A DNA stretch of 64,000 bases, from assembly GCF_905220365.1 (NCBI RefSeq), contig NC_061124.1, forward strand, positions 12,340,501-12,404,500. Reading direction: 5' to 3'. The stretch comes from Vanessa cardui (lineage: Eukaryota; Arthropoda; Insecta; Lepidoptera; Nymphalidae). Position 1 is the first letter of the stretch; each line of letters begins with the position of its first letter. The notes beneath the pieces are model-generated. The model saw nothing but the letters and a program-made list of their open reading frames with translations, was not told the DNA's origin and made no database searches. A program made the position numbers and the translations under genes. Shown piece by piece: positions 12,089-25,600 of the stretch.

Positions 12089-13299
12089 CGTATATGGCTT
12101 GTGAGTTGATATTTGCATTATAAACTTCTAAAATTGAACATTAAAGAACAGAACGTAGTAACAATTACACTTTAATAAAGGATTTCATGAGAAAGCTTTT
12201 AATTCCTTAGTTAGATTCCGCTCTTACTATATGACCAAATATTTTGTTCATTTTATTTGTTCAATCCTCAAAGCATTCCGAGCTGCATTTGTAGACTTGT
12301 GAATGTAATAAGGGAAAGCTTATATGATATGAAAATATTCCTTCCATTTGTATTGTGTGATATATCTAAAGAACAAGTGAATTTTATCCGAAGTTTATCT
12401 GTCGCACTGAATTTACGATGAGAAGTGAATTTGACGAACGAAATTTAGTGATTTAATGTAAATATTATTACATCATTGGTCCACTATTATTAATAATATC
12501 ACTGTTATTATTATTCTTATATTTGCAAAATTGAAATGTTAAACGAATTCAAAAATAATCTCACGGTGACATATATATCATAATTTAATTAAATTGAAGC
12601 AAGCACAAAATTAAACAACAATTTAGATTCATTACTAACAATACTTATAAATATAAAGTATTTAGATACAACACAACGCTGTAACACTTTTGAGGAATAG
12701 CCGAAGTCAGATCGGAATAGAATCGGGATTCGTTATCATTATGTGTATAAATATTAATAGAATTGCCCCCATATACACTTACACACATAAAAGTGTATAT
12801 GGGATACACTCACACACACAGGTAAAATTATATCATTACTGCTAAAAAAATTGCTGTGTTAATTCTTACATAACTCACCTGACGCACACTAACACATCTT
12901 GTAGGCGCTCGTCACTCACACTAATCCACGCCATAACTTAAAGTGTGTATGTTCCTTCGTGAGTGTACAGATAGACATTTAAATTTATTTTTAAAAATCT
13001 TGTTTCAAATTAAATTCATAATAAATACAATCAATTTAAGTGGACTGAAATGGAACGATTCAATTATTGGATTGGACTCAAACCGAGTATTCCCTTAAGT
13101 GGGATTATCCAGGTTCTAACGGAAAAGGTTTTAATATATTCGACTATAAGATTATTTTCTTTAGTTAGTTAGTTAGTTATTTAAAAGGCTAGTTAAAACC
13201 GTGGTTTTCACAATAAATCTAGTAAAAGCTATTTATTCTTTTATTTACAAAAACGAGTTCGCACACAAACATATTCTGGTCTTTTCAACCAACTAGCCT
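12089..13299. other. Intergenic DNA, no gene seen
   Basis: AT-rich. It contains a 13-bp hairpin (CCCATATACACTT at 12767, inverse at 12789-12801) and a (TTAG)4 run near 13163-13179. No coding exon found. Confidence 0.5.
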
Positions 13300-13905
13300 A
13301 ACCTGAAAAAAACTTAGCATCCTCAATAAGGTCAAACAGTACTTCACACCAGAACAGCTTCTGACTCTTTATCAAGCCCAAGTCAGATCGTGCATGGAGT
13401 ACTGCAGCCATTTATGGGACGGCTCTGCTAAGTACCAACTTGATACTTTGGATTCAGTGGATCGTCGAGCTAGAAGACTCATTGGCGACCTGACACTGGT
13501 TACAAAACTCCAGAACTTAGAACATCGTCGTAAGGTGGCCTGTCTGTCGGTATTCTACAAGATATATTTCGGGGAGTGTGCTCAGGAACTATTTAATTTG
13601 GTTCCCCCGTCACCTTTTTACCAAAGAACTGCGAGGCATCGAAAGGATCTTCACCCGTACGTGGTTGACGTTAACGTATATAAGACACGTACGAAACGTT
13701 TTGCTTCCTCGTTTCTGATACGCACCGCCAAGGTCTGGAATACCCTCCCGACCTCCGTTTTCCCCACCACCTACAATATGGGTACCTTCAAGTCCCGAGT
13801 GAATAGGCACCTTCTAGGCAAGCGCGCTCCATCTTAGACTGTATCTCACTTTCCATCAGGTGTGATACAGTCAAGCGCTAGCCTATACATTTAAAAAAAA
13901 TAAAA
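13300..13905 (+). mobile_element. LINE ORF2 C-terminal fragment (Jockey/CR1-like)
   Basis: An open frame from about 13340 to 13837 encodes the end of a non-LTR retrotransposon reverse-transcriptase protein: LLTLYQAQVRSCMEYCSHLW, SVDRRARRLIGD, RTKRFASSFL, RTAKVWNTLP, GTFKSRVNRHLLG. It ends with a short 3' UTR and A-rich tail. The frame is uninterrupted, so the insertion is fairly young, but it is 5'-truncated and inactive. Confidence 0.85.
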
Positions 13906-13939
13906 CTTGATGTTAAAAGGTTACTACAGCCTAAAGACA

Positions 13940-14128
13940 ATGCTGCTAGAAATATTAAACATCCCTTACTTCACCAATATGCCAATTTGGTAACTAAGAT
14001 GTTATGTTCCTTGTGTCTGTAGTTACCTTGGTTCACTCACCTTTTAAACCTGAACACAATAATAGCAAGTATGGGCGGTACCTACCGCCTGGGTAGGCGG
14101 GTTTGTACGAAGACTACCACCAAGTAAA
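13940..14128 (-). repeat. Short repeat family B
   Basis: Reverse copy ending ACTACCACCAAGTAAAAC on +, with small internal deletions. Confidence 0.7.
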
Positions 14129-14313
14129 ACAATAATCGTCCTTTCTGATTTAAATAGTAAGGCGAAAAGAGTTCCTCTGTTTGTACGCTTATTTACGTGA
14201 TATAATATTACCTACACAACTGCACAGGCGATAGTACATTTAATTGATTTTCATAATTGTTTGAAATATACAGATGGTTTACGTATATCCCTAAAAAAAT
14301 ATATGATCTGATA

Positions 14314-14660
14314 ACAAAACAACAACAACAGCCTGTAAATTCCCACTGCTGGGCTAAAGGCCTCCTCTCCCTTTGAGAAGAAGATTTGGAACATATTCCA
14401 CCACGCTGTTCCAATGCGGGTTGGTGGAATACACATGTGGCAGAATTTCTATGAAATTTGACACATGCAGGTTTCCTCACGATGTTTTCCTTCACCGCTG
14501 AGCACGAGATGAATTATAAAGACAAATTAAGCACATGAATCAGCGGTGCTTGCCTGGGTTTGAACCCGCAATCATCGGTTAAGATGCACGCGTTCTAACC
14601 ACTGGGCCATCTCGACTCATACTGGGCCATCTCGACTCATAACTGGGCCATCTCGACTCA
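14314..14660 (-). repeat. tRNA-derived SINE, family A, with triplicated head
   Basis: Well-preserved copy with (GTT)n tail and B box. Beyond the head, ACTGGGCCATCTCGACTCAT appears three times in tandem (14601-14660). Confidence 0.9.
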
Positions 14661-14799
14661 TCATAATCTGATAGTTGATGTACAAATCAGTAGGTATCTA
14701 GTTTTCAACTCAACACAAATATTCTGTGTATTTTTCCGATTTTACTTAAAGAACGAAAAGAGTTAACTTACTTTAATAAAATAATAATCGTTTAAAACA

Positions 14800-15100
14800 A
14801 CTAAAAAACACGCTTTTAGCACACACCAAATATTCCATTTTTTTTCGAATTCCGGACAGCAAACCCTTTCATTTGATTCCTATATCATGGGGGTGGATTT
14901 CGAACAGCTAGTCCGCCATCTTGGTGAGGCCGCCATATTGGATTTGTAATGACGTTTCTTAGCTAGTCATGTATTGTCATTAGAACTCAGAGCGTATGCA
15001 AAATTTCATCCTAATCGAAGACCGGGTAGTGGGTCGAATTAACATACCAAGATTTTCTTACATACATATTTACAAGTGAAGCTACTAAAAGCGTGTTGAT
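14800..15100. repeat. Interspersed repeat, unclassified
   Basis: Sequence with ATCATGGGGGTGGATTTCGA, CCGCCATCTTGG and AATTTCATCCTAATCGAAGA, which I recall as a widespread lepidopteran repeat. No class could be assigned from the sequence. Confidence 0.4.
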
Positions 15101-15601
15101 AAAAAAAGTAGTAAGTAGTAAGTCTCAGATATGCAAAAAGTTTTGCGGGGGTAAAATTGGTAACTGAAATTAGATATAGTTTAAAGAACAGCTTTAAAAA
15201 GAAGCCATTTATATCATTTATAATGATATTATAAATTCCAAAATAACCCTGTCCATACCCATAGCGATTAAATTTTAGAAACAAAACTGCTATCGCTCTG
15301 ATAACTAAGATTGTTAAAATTCGAAACACCTCTAAAATTTGAATCGAAAATCAAGATACAATTACAAATGTAATCCGAAAAAGCGAACGTGCGTTGTAGC
15401 CCGCAAACGTATTTAGTATGGATTTCGTACAGTCCTATTGGAATCCAATTGGACTTGGTTCCAATTTGGAAATGAATTGGTAAGATGGTCATAAACGGTC
15501 AGACCTTAAACGTTCATTTAAAACGAAACAAAAAGTGTCTACATATTATATCCTTTGTTCTTTTATAAACTAAAGTAGGCAAACTGAAAATTTGAATAAA
15601 A

Positions 15602-15800
15602 GTGGTCACCATCACAAAATATTAATCCACCATAACAGCTCCACCTCACCACCCGCCCCGGGAGCTAAGATATGATACCCTTTTATCTGTTACCTAAACT
15701 CACACACACAACAATTATAAATATTGCAGTATGGTGGTAGAATATTTAATGAGTGGTTGGTACGTATTCAGACGGCTAAAATTCTTCCACAAAGTAAATG
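15602..15800 (-). repeat. Short repeat family B, degenerate
   Basis: Weak match in the expected order: GAGCTAAGATATGATACC, then GGTGGTAGAATATTTAATGA, then a relative of ACGTATTCAGACGG. Old copy. Confidence 0.45.
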
Positions 15801-15980
15801 TTATGACATAATGAAATAATAAAACGGCTATCTGATTTTACGACATTCATAAAATCTTTCATCAGTACAGCTAAGAGACTTTGTGGATTTGAGACAAAAA
15901 TTCAATGAATCTTATTGTGAAAAAATTTATTACACTTTTATAGACCGTTATAATAATTGCGTTTGTATAAACTTTTTTTA

Positions 15981-16245
15981 AGTAAAGTAAAGTAACAGCC
16001 TGTAAATTTTCCACTGCTGCATTAAGGAGATAGTTGGGAAAATATTCCACCACGCTGTTCCAATGCGGGTTGGTGGAATGCACGTGTGGCAGAATTTTGA
16101 TGAAATTAGCCACATGCAGGTTTCCTCACGATGTTTCCCTAAATTAAGCACATACTCGTATATATATATATAGTGGTGCTTGCCTGGTTTTGAAATTAAA
16201 ATCATCGATTAAGATGCACGAGTTCTAACCACTGGGCCATCTCAG
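15981..16245 (-). repeat. tRNA-derived SINE, family A
   Basis: Tail of TTAC repeats (AGTAAAGTAAAGTAA on +), standard body and head, with a deletion in the middle and a mutated B box. Confidence 0.8.
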
Positions 16246-16446
16246 CTTTTTTTTAAAAGTACTTTATTTTTTTAAATATTTATTTTTAAGCTGTGATAGC
16301 ATCGACAGCGAAATTCAAGTGTTTATACGAAGATTATAATTAGTTTTTGAGAACTTTTACTGTATATTAAAAAAATATACTATTGGCCATTCTTTATTAG
16401 ATCGGCGACATAAGTTTCTAATTGTTTTCATTATAAATTATAAAAT

Positions 16447-17930
16447 TTTAACAAAAAGAAAAACCGACTTCAAACAAAACGCTATTTTAAAACAAATAAA
16501 AATGCACTAAAAAGTCGTAGTTATAGTTATTGTTATATTTGGAGCCGGTGTCAGCCACGGTGCCCTTGCCCCAACAATTAAAAGAAAGAAACGATACGAG
16601 CCCCTTGATTGTATATTATTGCATAAAAGGTAATTTGTAAAAAACATATTTGTTAAAGTATTCTCGTATTGTTTTTTGATAGATATATTGTAGGGTTTTC
16701 TTGGCTGACACCGACTCCAAATATAGCAATAATTATAACTACATTATATAATCGTAAATCGACTTTTAAGTAGTCTAATATTTTTCATTTCATTTTACTT
16801 AGGAGGACTCTAAAAAATATGTTCAATACGCAATTATTTTTATTACTTTTTAGTACATATTCATTAAGATAGTGTTTTGTTTGAAGTCAGTTTTTCTTTT
16901 TGTTTAAATTTTATTTATTTTTTGATTTTAAGTGAAGCTGATGTAGACTAACTATTTTTTCTTAATATGGATAGATTAAGCGTGTCGTTTATATTAATCA
17001 GAAACTACTTCGGGGACAATTTCAAAAGAAGCTTTCGAATAAAATAGACTTTCGAAAATGCGGCTTTAATACGTCATGCGGCATAAACTACTAGGTACCC
17101 TCGAAAGAGCTGTAATCGACATCAGTAAAAAGACTTTGCAAAAGAGATAATATATGTCGTACATCATATTACATTACATCACATACACAAAATTTGATTA
17201 AAGATAGTAAGAAATTCTGCCCCATATCGCACTCTAACTGTGAGCCGTTTAGGAGTTCCATCACTACATAGTATAAAACAAAGTCACTTTCTCTATCCCT
17301 ATATCTTTAAATCTACGCAACGGATTTTGATGCGGTTTTTTTTAATAGATAGTGTGATTCCAGGGGAAAGTTTGTATATATAATACATGAACAATATAGT
17401 AAAGAAACACTGATAATTTTAAAAGTTTGCAATGTGATGTCGTTAATAAACAAATTCTGTAGTATATTTGGTATTAGTATTGCACCCGTGCGAAGCCGGG
17501 GTGGGTAGTTAGTTGATTATAATATTCGACTATGATAATTACATAAACATAACCACATTACGGAAGGTGACTCAAATCTCCAAATAACCTATAAATAAAA
17601 GATTCGACCGAGTATCGCTAACGTGCGCCTTAGAATTGTTCCGTTCCCTTATTTTGTCATGGATTCTATAGTCAGAACCTTACCAAACTTTCACCAAACT
17701 ATCCTTGAATTATATATTTTATGATAAAAAAAGAATCATCAAAATTGGTTGACGCAATTTTCAGTTATTCATCTATTTGTCGCGCATAGACATAATGCAA
17801 ATTCCATCATCAGAAAAAAATTAAATTAAAATGGAACCCCACGGGAAGCACTACCTTTCAAACAAAAAAAAATTTATCAAAATCGGTCCACCCAGTAAAA
17901 AGTTATGAGGTAACGAACATAAAAAAAAAC
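16447..17930 (+). mobile_element. Composite repeat family D, diverged copy
   Basis: Begins AACAAAAAGAAAAACCGACT and contains the shared inner segments, including CACCCGTGCGAAGCCGGGGT near 17485. It ends within the TTATGAGGTAACGAACATA segment and lacks the last part of the 1.7-kb copies. Non-coding. Confidence 0.65.
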
Positions 17931-18172
17931 TGGCACTTATAGATATTGGTTCTTATTTTCTTGGAAAAAGTATTTAAATACATAAAATCACTGGATCCTT
18001 TGCTGTCTCTTTCTCACTTATACGTTTTAAAAAGATCGATTGTTTTAGTTTTAGATCTATCAAATCGGATTAAGAGATTGTGTACAGCACAATCGGATCG
18101 GTTTGCAGGTAAAATCAATCAAATCAACGAAAGGTAAATTGTATGAACGGATTTACCGATTCATATATTCGA

Positions 18173-18217
18173 GTTATCATAATAGATAAACATCCAGATG
18201 TTTGTTTATTATGATAA
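18173..18217. repeat. Imperfect hairpin
   Basis: GTTATCATAATA at 18173 pairs with TATTATGATAAC ending at 18217, with a partly paired inner stem around CATC/GATG. Confidence 0.6.
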
Positions 18218-18239
18218 CTTACGAATCCCGACTGTAGAT

Positions 18240-18605
18240 AAGTTACTGGTAACTTAGGTACAGTTTGGGGTAATAAAAGTTTCATCACCTTAAGATATAT
18301 ATATTCGTGTGCTCAGTATGAGCGATAAACTGCTTTACCGATCGAGAATACAGACAGACATATTTTGACAATGCAGCAGAAGATATTATATCTAATTTAA
18401 ATTTGGAATGACTAATTACGCCAGTAAATAATTTCATGTTGATATAAAACTAGACGTAGTCCGAAGATGTTACACTATTTTGAACCGAGTTATCATACTG
18501 TGTAAGTTTAATTTTATACGCAGTTATCAGCTTAGTGCTTTAGTTTCAAAAGGTAGTAAGATTTTACGCCTTGACAACTGACGAAGGTTTTCTTACTCTG
18601 ACTGT
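18240..18605. other. Non-coding block shared with 34690-34895
   Basis: Two segments, TCACCTTAAGAT...GCTCAGTATGAGCGAT and GACGAAGGTTTTCTTACTCT, recur in the same order and orientation at 34690-34895. Each block lies 0.5-1.0 kb downstream of a nucleoside hydrolase gene, so it may be the remnant 3' flank of the tandem duplication. No coding frame is shared. Confidence 0.55.
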
Positions 18606-19395
18606 ACATATATCGGAATTTAGTTCTGTCAATAATTAAAATCAAATTAGGTAGTACAAAAAATAAAATTATAAAAAGCGTAAAGTAAGTTATTGTTCAT
18701 TTTCATACAAGATATATTAATAGCGTAAGATCATTTTTGTTTCAGTGATTATGAGACAATAGCTGCATATAAACATTTTTGAAGAGCTCCAGTAGACGTA
18801 CTGAAAATTTAAGAAGATTTTTGATTTCAATTTATTAAATTGTTACGATTTAACAAAGAACTAATTTAGAGAGCGGAAAAAAGGTACTACCCAGTTAGCT
18901 AATCAGCGCTGCGATTGCAAATAAAAAAAAAAAAAAAACAAATAAAACTTTCTAGTATACATACACATTGATGGTATTATGCTGTTATGAAGTTAACGAA
19001 CCATGATGCAGACTGCAGTTTATGAGTCCACTGGTTTATATAGGCAGCAGTTACCATTTATTTAAACCTGTCGTCAGGGTTTTTTGATAGAATCTACATT
19101 CGACGATGGAAGTGTTGAGAACAGAAAACTATAGTAAAATTCTTCCCACAAAAAATTTAAAATTTTATTTTTACAAATATATACTTGTCAGCGCCATCTG
19201 TTATAATTAACTAGAACTCCTGAGTACTGTTACTGAAGTGTGTGTGGTAATGAAGAATGAAATATTTATATAATAATACTTTTTCTATATGTCGCTGAAA
19301 GTCTCTTAAATGTTATTAGATATTATAATAAAAAAAACATCAGAATAAAAAATTATATATATTACCACATAGTCTTCTTTTACAGAGCTTATTAT

Positions 19396-19466
19396 TCGAG
19401 TCTCATCTACACAGGTAAGTTACAAGAGAAAATCTCTTGTAACTTACCTGTGTAGATGAGACTCGA
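19396..19466. repeat. Perfect 34-bp hairpin with 3-nt loop
   Basis: 19396-19429 is the exact reverse complement of 19433-19466, with loop AAA. The arms contain CAGGTAAGT, a donor-like motif. It lies just beyond the 3' end of the first nucleoside hydrolase, directly beside a worn family A SINE (about 19467-19600). Confidence 0.95.
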
Positions 19467-19600
19467 TTCGACACGTGCAGGTTTTGCTAACGAATCATTT
19501 GCCGAGTTCGATATGAATAATTATAAACATGAATTAATCGCTTGAATCAATCACTGCTTGGGTTTATATCCATAATCATCGATCGTCGTTCGCGATTCAC
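19467..19600 (-). repeat. Family A SINE remnant
   Basis: Weak match to the SINE head half: CACGTGCAGGTTT, GAGTTCGATATGAATAATTA, and a damaged B-box region near 19560. Confidence 0.45.
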
Positions 19601-19625
19601 TGTTGTAATAAAATTAATAATACAA

Positions 19626-22600
19626 TTAATCTAAAGCAAATATATCGAGTAAAAATTTTCTATATTCCTCTGTTTTCACTGAATAAGCTATTCTGACATT
19701 AGCTTCTTCTTTTTCCACGAAGATATTTGTATTTATTCCTCTTTTATCACCTGTAAATAAAAAAAAATAAACATATTTGTTATGTAAAGATCTCACCAAA
19801 CATGTTTCCACTTGATGATAAGTGGTTCCTACTGCCTATACGTCACTATCCTTGGAAGCTAAGATGTTATGCTCCTTGTGCCTGTAGTTACCTTGGCTCA
19901 CTCACAAGTTTAACCAGAACGTAAGAGTAAGTACTGCTGCTTGGCAGATGAATGGGTGCCCAGTCCCCAAAGACCTACTAGAAGATACTACACAAATTCC
20001 TACAAACGAGTACAATTTTTATTGAAATTAAAAAAAGGAAAAGACAATTTTCTGACAATTGCTATATGAAAGTTTCTATTCAGCACACTGTTTCAATAAT
20101 GGTTTGAAAGAGAGAGAAATTTGTCAGAATGTATCTCTAATACGGTGATATTAAATAAGAGAAAAAAAACAGAATAAAAAACATTACCACATAAAATAAT
20201 GTCGTTCTTAGAGAACTTATATTCGTCAACTAAGTCTGGTTTAATGGCTAAAGCGACGGTTGCAGGATCGAGGGCCTGCCACCTATCACCTCTTTTCAAA
20301 GATATTTTCTCGTACAAATTTTGCGCTTTCATGATATCTGTATCAATTGCTCCTAACACTTCTTCTCTCCAAGTCTGAAAATATAATTTACAATTATAAA
20401 TTTATATATCTTATCTTTATTTATATTGTAAATGTGAAAGTAATTTTGTCTGTCTGTCTGTCGATCTTTCACGACCAAACCGATGAACCGAATTTGATTA
20501 AATTTTATGTGAAGTAAACTTGAACTTTAAGAAAGGACATAGACTACTTTTTCTTTCACATGACAACCAACCATTTAAAACGCGAGCGAAGCCGCGGGCA
20601 ACAACTACTTGTACATAAATACTTTTTGACAGATCTCCAACTAGGAATTTTCCTGCCTTAATACAAAAACAAAAAGTGATACTGTTAGTATACCCTATGT
20701 AGTACCCATAGGTAGAGTGGTTATCATTACATTACATTACATTACATTACATTACATTACATTTAACTTCAAAGAACAATATCACATAAAGTTTCACGAC
20801 CGAAACCAACCTAATATATGGTTTGAACCTATTCGATCAAATCAAATCAAAACAAACTTTATTCAAGTAGGCTTTTACAAGCACTTTTGAATCGTCATTT
20901 TACAATTAAGTGAAGCTACCACCGGTTCGGAAAGTAGATTCTACCAAGAAGAACCGGCAAGAAACTCAGTAGTTACTCTTTTTTAACATTTAAAAATACA
21001 AAGTCATTTTAGTTAAATACTATTATTTAAATTAATATATCCTGCATGGAAGTCAACAGGTATTAGCTCCACGCTTTTTTATCATCTATAAAATCTTGTA
21101 TTGAATTATATGCTTTTTCTACCAATGTATTTTTTACAAACGATTTGAATTTACTAAACGGCAAAATTTTATTATAGAAGCGGATACCCTGCTCCAAGAA
21201 GTACTTATTGACTTTGCGGAGTCGGAAACTTGGCGTTATAAGCTTACCCTTACTCCTAATACACATACAATGATTATCACTGATTTTATCAAAGTGATCA
21301 ATGTTACTGTTAATATACTTAATATTGATGTAAATATATTTATAAATATATTGCATACCTACATAATCAAATTCAAATTATGAGATCTTTAGTGCTAATT
21401 GATTTCTATACTTTAAAATATTACATTAAGAAATTTGTGCCCTCAGACCTTTGAAAAATTCAAAAAGCGTTTTGTTTGTGAGAACGGGAATACAGTAACT
21501 TTATCCGGTGTTGCGCATTGAGCAACAACGTGATAGGCTTCCACGTCCATGTGTGCATTGAACTCTGCATTTGATATATCTTCACCTGAAAATATATACA
21601 CTTCACTTATTGAGGATCCTGCATATTCGTATCGAATTAGGTGTGGTAGCAATCATATCCTAGATATCAAAAAGAGTTTAGCTGTCTATATGGTTACTAC
21701 GGTTCAAAGGTCTTAAGTTTCAACCAATTTTAAATCGGTACCATCTCGACCTAAAATTTATTCTTTACTTGTTTCAGATATCATTCCAATAAAAACACAA
21801 TTCCTTCGATTAACGTACTTATGTTTAGACAATAAATTTGCATTTAGACTCATGACAGCAATTTAGTCATATTTTTTAAATATCTTATACTTTGATGGTT
21901 CAATTTTGGTAAATTAGAGGATATATGATCGCGTCAGTTTATTACAGAAGAAATAGCTTTTTAACTAAATTACTTTGTGTCATTGATAATTTGATGGTAT
22001 GACGTAATTCTCAAACTTACTATGTATGTGTCCAGCTCCAATGTACAAATGTGATAATCGCTTAAGGAAGTTGGGGTCCAGTTTAATAGCCAATGCAACG
22101 TTGGTTAGGGCGCCTAATGTGATAACTGTTAGTTGACCTGCAAAATACCAAGAGAAATTAATTTGAATCAAAGGCTAAGCTCAAAATTGTCCACAATAGA
22201 CATAGCTTGTTCTTGGATATAATTTTTTTCTTCATTCTTATGCTTGTTTGGTACTGGCGTTTTGTTAAATATTACAATAATTCTTTATGTTTTCGTATAT
22301 TCTATTTTTAGTCTTAGTTATGTTAAATCCAAGTATACCTTCATAAGTCTTGGATAATTCAATGAGCGCTGAGGTCGCATCTTGCTCCTTAGCAGGTATA
22401 AGATCTGATAATACTTCGCCACTATCACCTAATCCATCTTTCCCATAATAAACTTCCACCTCAGGCGTCGTCACCAGTGAGGACTTTGCACCTCTGTATA
22501 TAGGAACCTAGAATTTTATAGAAAAAAAATAATTCACATTCAGTTCCAAAAAATAGAAATGTAGGACTATATGGTTTGCTATTAGTAGTACTTAATGGTT

Positions 22601-25600
22601 ACTTCAGCGAACAGATGACGATCACGTAGAAAGCCGAAATAAGCCTAAACAAACATTGCTCAAACTTAATCATCGCTGATGCATTTGTCACAGATATAGC
22701 AACTGTTCACATATTCGCAGCTGTATTGTGTTCAATACTGATACTGTAGAGTAATACGCTAAATTGTTATTTGCTAAAAGTTCAATGTATAATGAAATAA
22801 TCTTTTTTATCTTATTACGGTCGTTTTATAAACGCTGCAGTTAGGCGAATAAACACAAACGGTTACTAATTTGTAGATGTCATAAACTTTAAATCGATGA
22901 TTGCATTGTCAAGGTAATTTCAAGAAACGACGAATTATTTAACAGCTTCTAGTCTATATATACCTTTTTTTGTAATGTATTTGTATATATTAATACGTGT
23001 ACATATGTATATATATATTGAATTGTCCTTCAAAATATCTTAAACGCTTCTTTTATTTGAATTTAAAGAAATATTTGTTATGAAAATTGTGCTTCAACTA
23101 AGACCTTTGGACCTTTACCTTAGCTTTCATAAAATAGCTTATCGTATAATAATTTGGAGGAAATTAGAAGGCTTTAGGTATTCTAAGTTGTGCATTTGAA
23201 ATTTATAAAAGTTTGGCCCGGCAGTGATATATTTTATACTATTTTTCACCAAGCAGTGTCATATACGTGTTAGGGAGGAAAGTTACCCTGTGTGCCATTA
23301 CAGACTAAAAAATATCGGCAAAAAAATTTGAAAATGATCCGTATCAGATTTATTTATATACCTTGATCTTTCAAAGCTCGTCTTGATCATGATTTACTTC
23401 TTCTTAGTTATGTTTCGTTTTTGTTTCACAGACATTATCAATAAATCAATATTTCAATAAATACTTACGTCTTGTCTCTTAGCGACTTTTAGTATTCGCT
23501 GATTGTTTGTACACACGTTGTTTTCATTTGTGTTCCCGTTTCCGGTCGTTAAACCAATTAGTTTAGGCCTAAAAATTAATACAATTTTATTTAGTGTCCA
23601 TTAGTATTAAGATATATCATTAAATATACGCTCAAGCCTTGAGATAGTCACAATTATAGCTTATGAAAGTAATAAGCTATAATTGTGATGATCTTGATGA
23701 TCTACTAGCGAGTTAATAAGGTGTCATAACATAAAACTTCAAGGTGAATTAGGCAAAGTTATTGAAGTTATTCTTCGAAAAGAATCCTTAGAACCCTTGT
23801 TCCTGAGCTTGAACTCTGCCCGATCAGATCATTATGAGAGGGCTCTATATAAATAACTCTCTTGGGTTTCGCCGCATACATGTGATCTAAAATATACCCA
23901 ATGTATGGCCAACTGCTACCAAAGGACATAATCTCAAAATGACGCTGTCTGCTGCCAAAAAGTAAATCTTTGTATTGTTATGTTTTGGCTAAAATAACGA
24001 GTGAAGCAATTTGATTACAGGCACAAGGGACGTAACAATTTAGTCCCTAAAGTTGTTGAGTCATTTACATTTCAAGATTTTAAAGGCATTCCTTTAAGCG
24101 GAAACCTTTTAAATTCTTACAGCAATAATCTCTATGGGTAGTGATCATCCACTTATAGTAGCCCAATTACCATTTCCCTACGTATACCATGAAATATCAA
24201 ATACAAAATATATTTGTCCAAATGAATTCCACGATTTTTAGTTAAATGGAATCTACATTCGTGATATCAACTAATACGAATGTTTTGTTTTATGTGGCAA
24301 AAGATATTCCTTTCATTGTGGTCTAAGTCATTTGATTTTTGACCCAACAACAAAGAAATACATGAATCACCCATTAAAGTGTTTTTCGTATAACAGAGCC
24401 AAAAATATTGCCATCGCATCGTCACCGCCTGCGTCGTTGTCGATTATTATTTTCGGAGATGTATCTCTGAAACAAAAGACACGAATTAAAAGAATGTAAA
24501 AATATTATAGAACTACACATATATTAGAATGATAGGTTTGAGAGTGAGATGTACAATGTAAGAGAGAGATTATAAAAAGAAGTAAAGAAGAAGACAGAGA
24601 TAGAATTATAAATGGGTAAGCGAGATAGATGATAAGGCAAAATGGTGGCACAACGGATTTAAGAGTATCGTATTGTTTTTTATAAGCGAAGGAAATTTTA
24701 CAAATTGTGTATACCATCAACCCACCTAACCTACTCTTCAGCTACATACAGTATTAAGAACACTTCACACAGTATCTAATAATCTGAGTATAGATTGTCT
24801 TTTGTTACTTGGTGGTAGGGCTTTGTGCAAGCCCGTCTGGGTAGGTACCACCCACTCATCAGTTATTCTACCGCCAAATAACAGTACTCAGTATTGCTGT
24901 GTTCCGGTTTGAAGGGTGAGTGAGCCAGTGTAACTACAGGCACAATGGACATAACATCTTACTCCCCAAGGTTGGTGGCACATTGACGATGTAAGGAATA
25001 GTTAATATTTCTTACAGCGTCATTGTCTATGGGCGATGGTGACCACTTACCATCAGGTGGCCCATATGCTCGTCCGCCAACCTATGACATAAAAAAAAAA
25101 ATGTTTCATATAGCAGAATTACAAGAAAATAACAAAAAGAACGAAACAGAATCTCAGGATATTTGTTTACGTATGTCTTTTGTTTTATGCTCATGTACGC
25201 AATCATCTATACTAATTTTATGAACATAAAATTAATTCTGACAGTTCGTTATTCCTTCGCGGTTAAACAACGGAACCGAATTTGGTAGGAGGCCACCTTG
25301 AACCTCGCGTATTTTTTTTTTATAATAAAGCAATCGCTCCCTGTGAATGACGAGCGAAATTTTAATATTGCTGATTGGTCAAAAACGAGTTCTTAATCTC
25401 GGTCCGATATACCAACATAATTTTTTTATATACAGTATGATTATATTATGATAATAGTAACAAAATATGTCGAGAAGTGTCTTGATAACGATGATTGAAT
25501 TTTAAATTAATTTCTTTAATATCACATATGTGTAAAAACAAATATAAATATATTTTACATGGTATCTACAATTTAAACCTTAGAGGAGAATGTTAGGAAC

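Noticed and set aside
20727..20763. CRISPR-like or satellite array
   Set aside because: It is a simple ATTAC microsatellite, without spacers.
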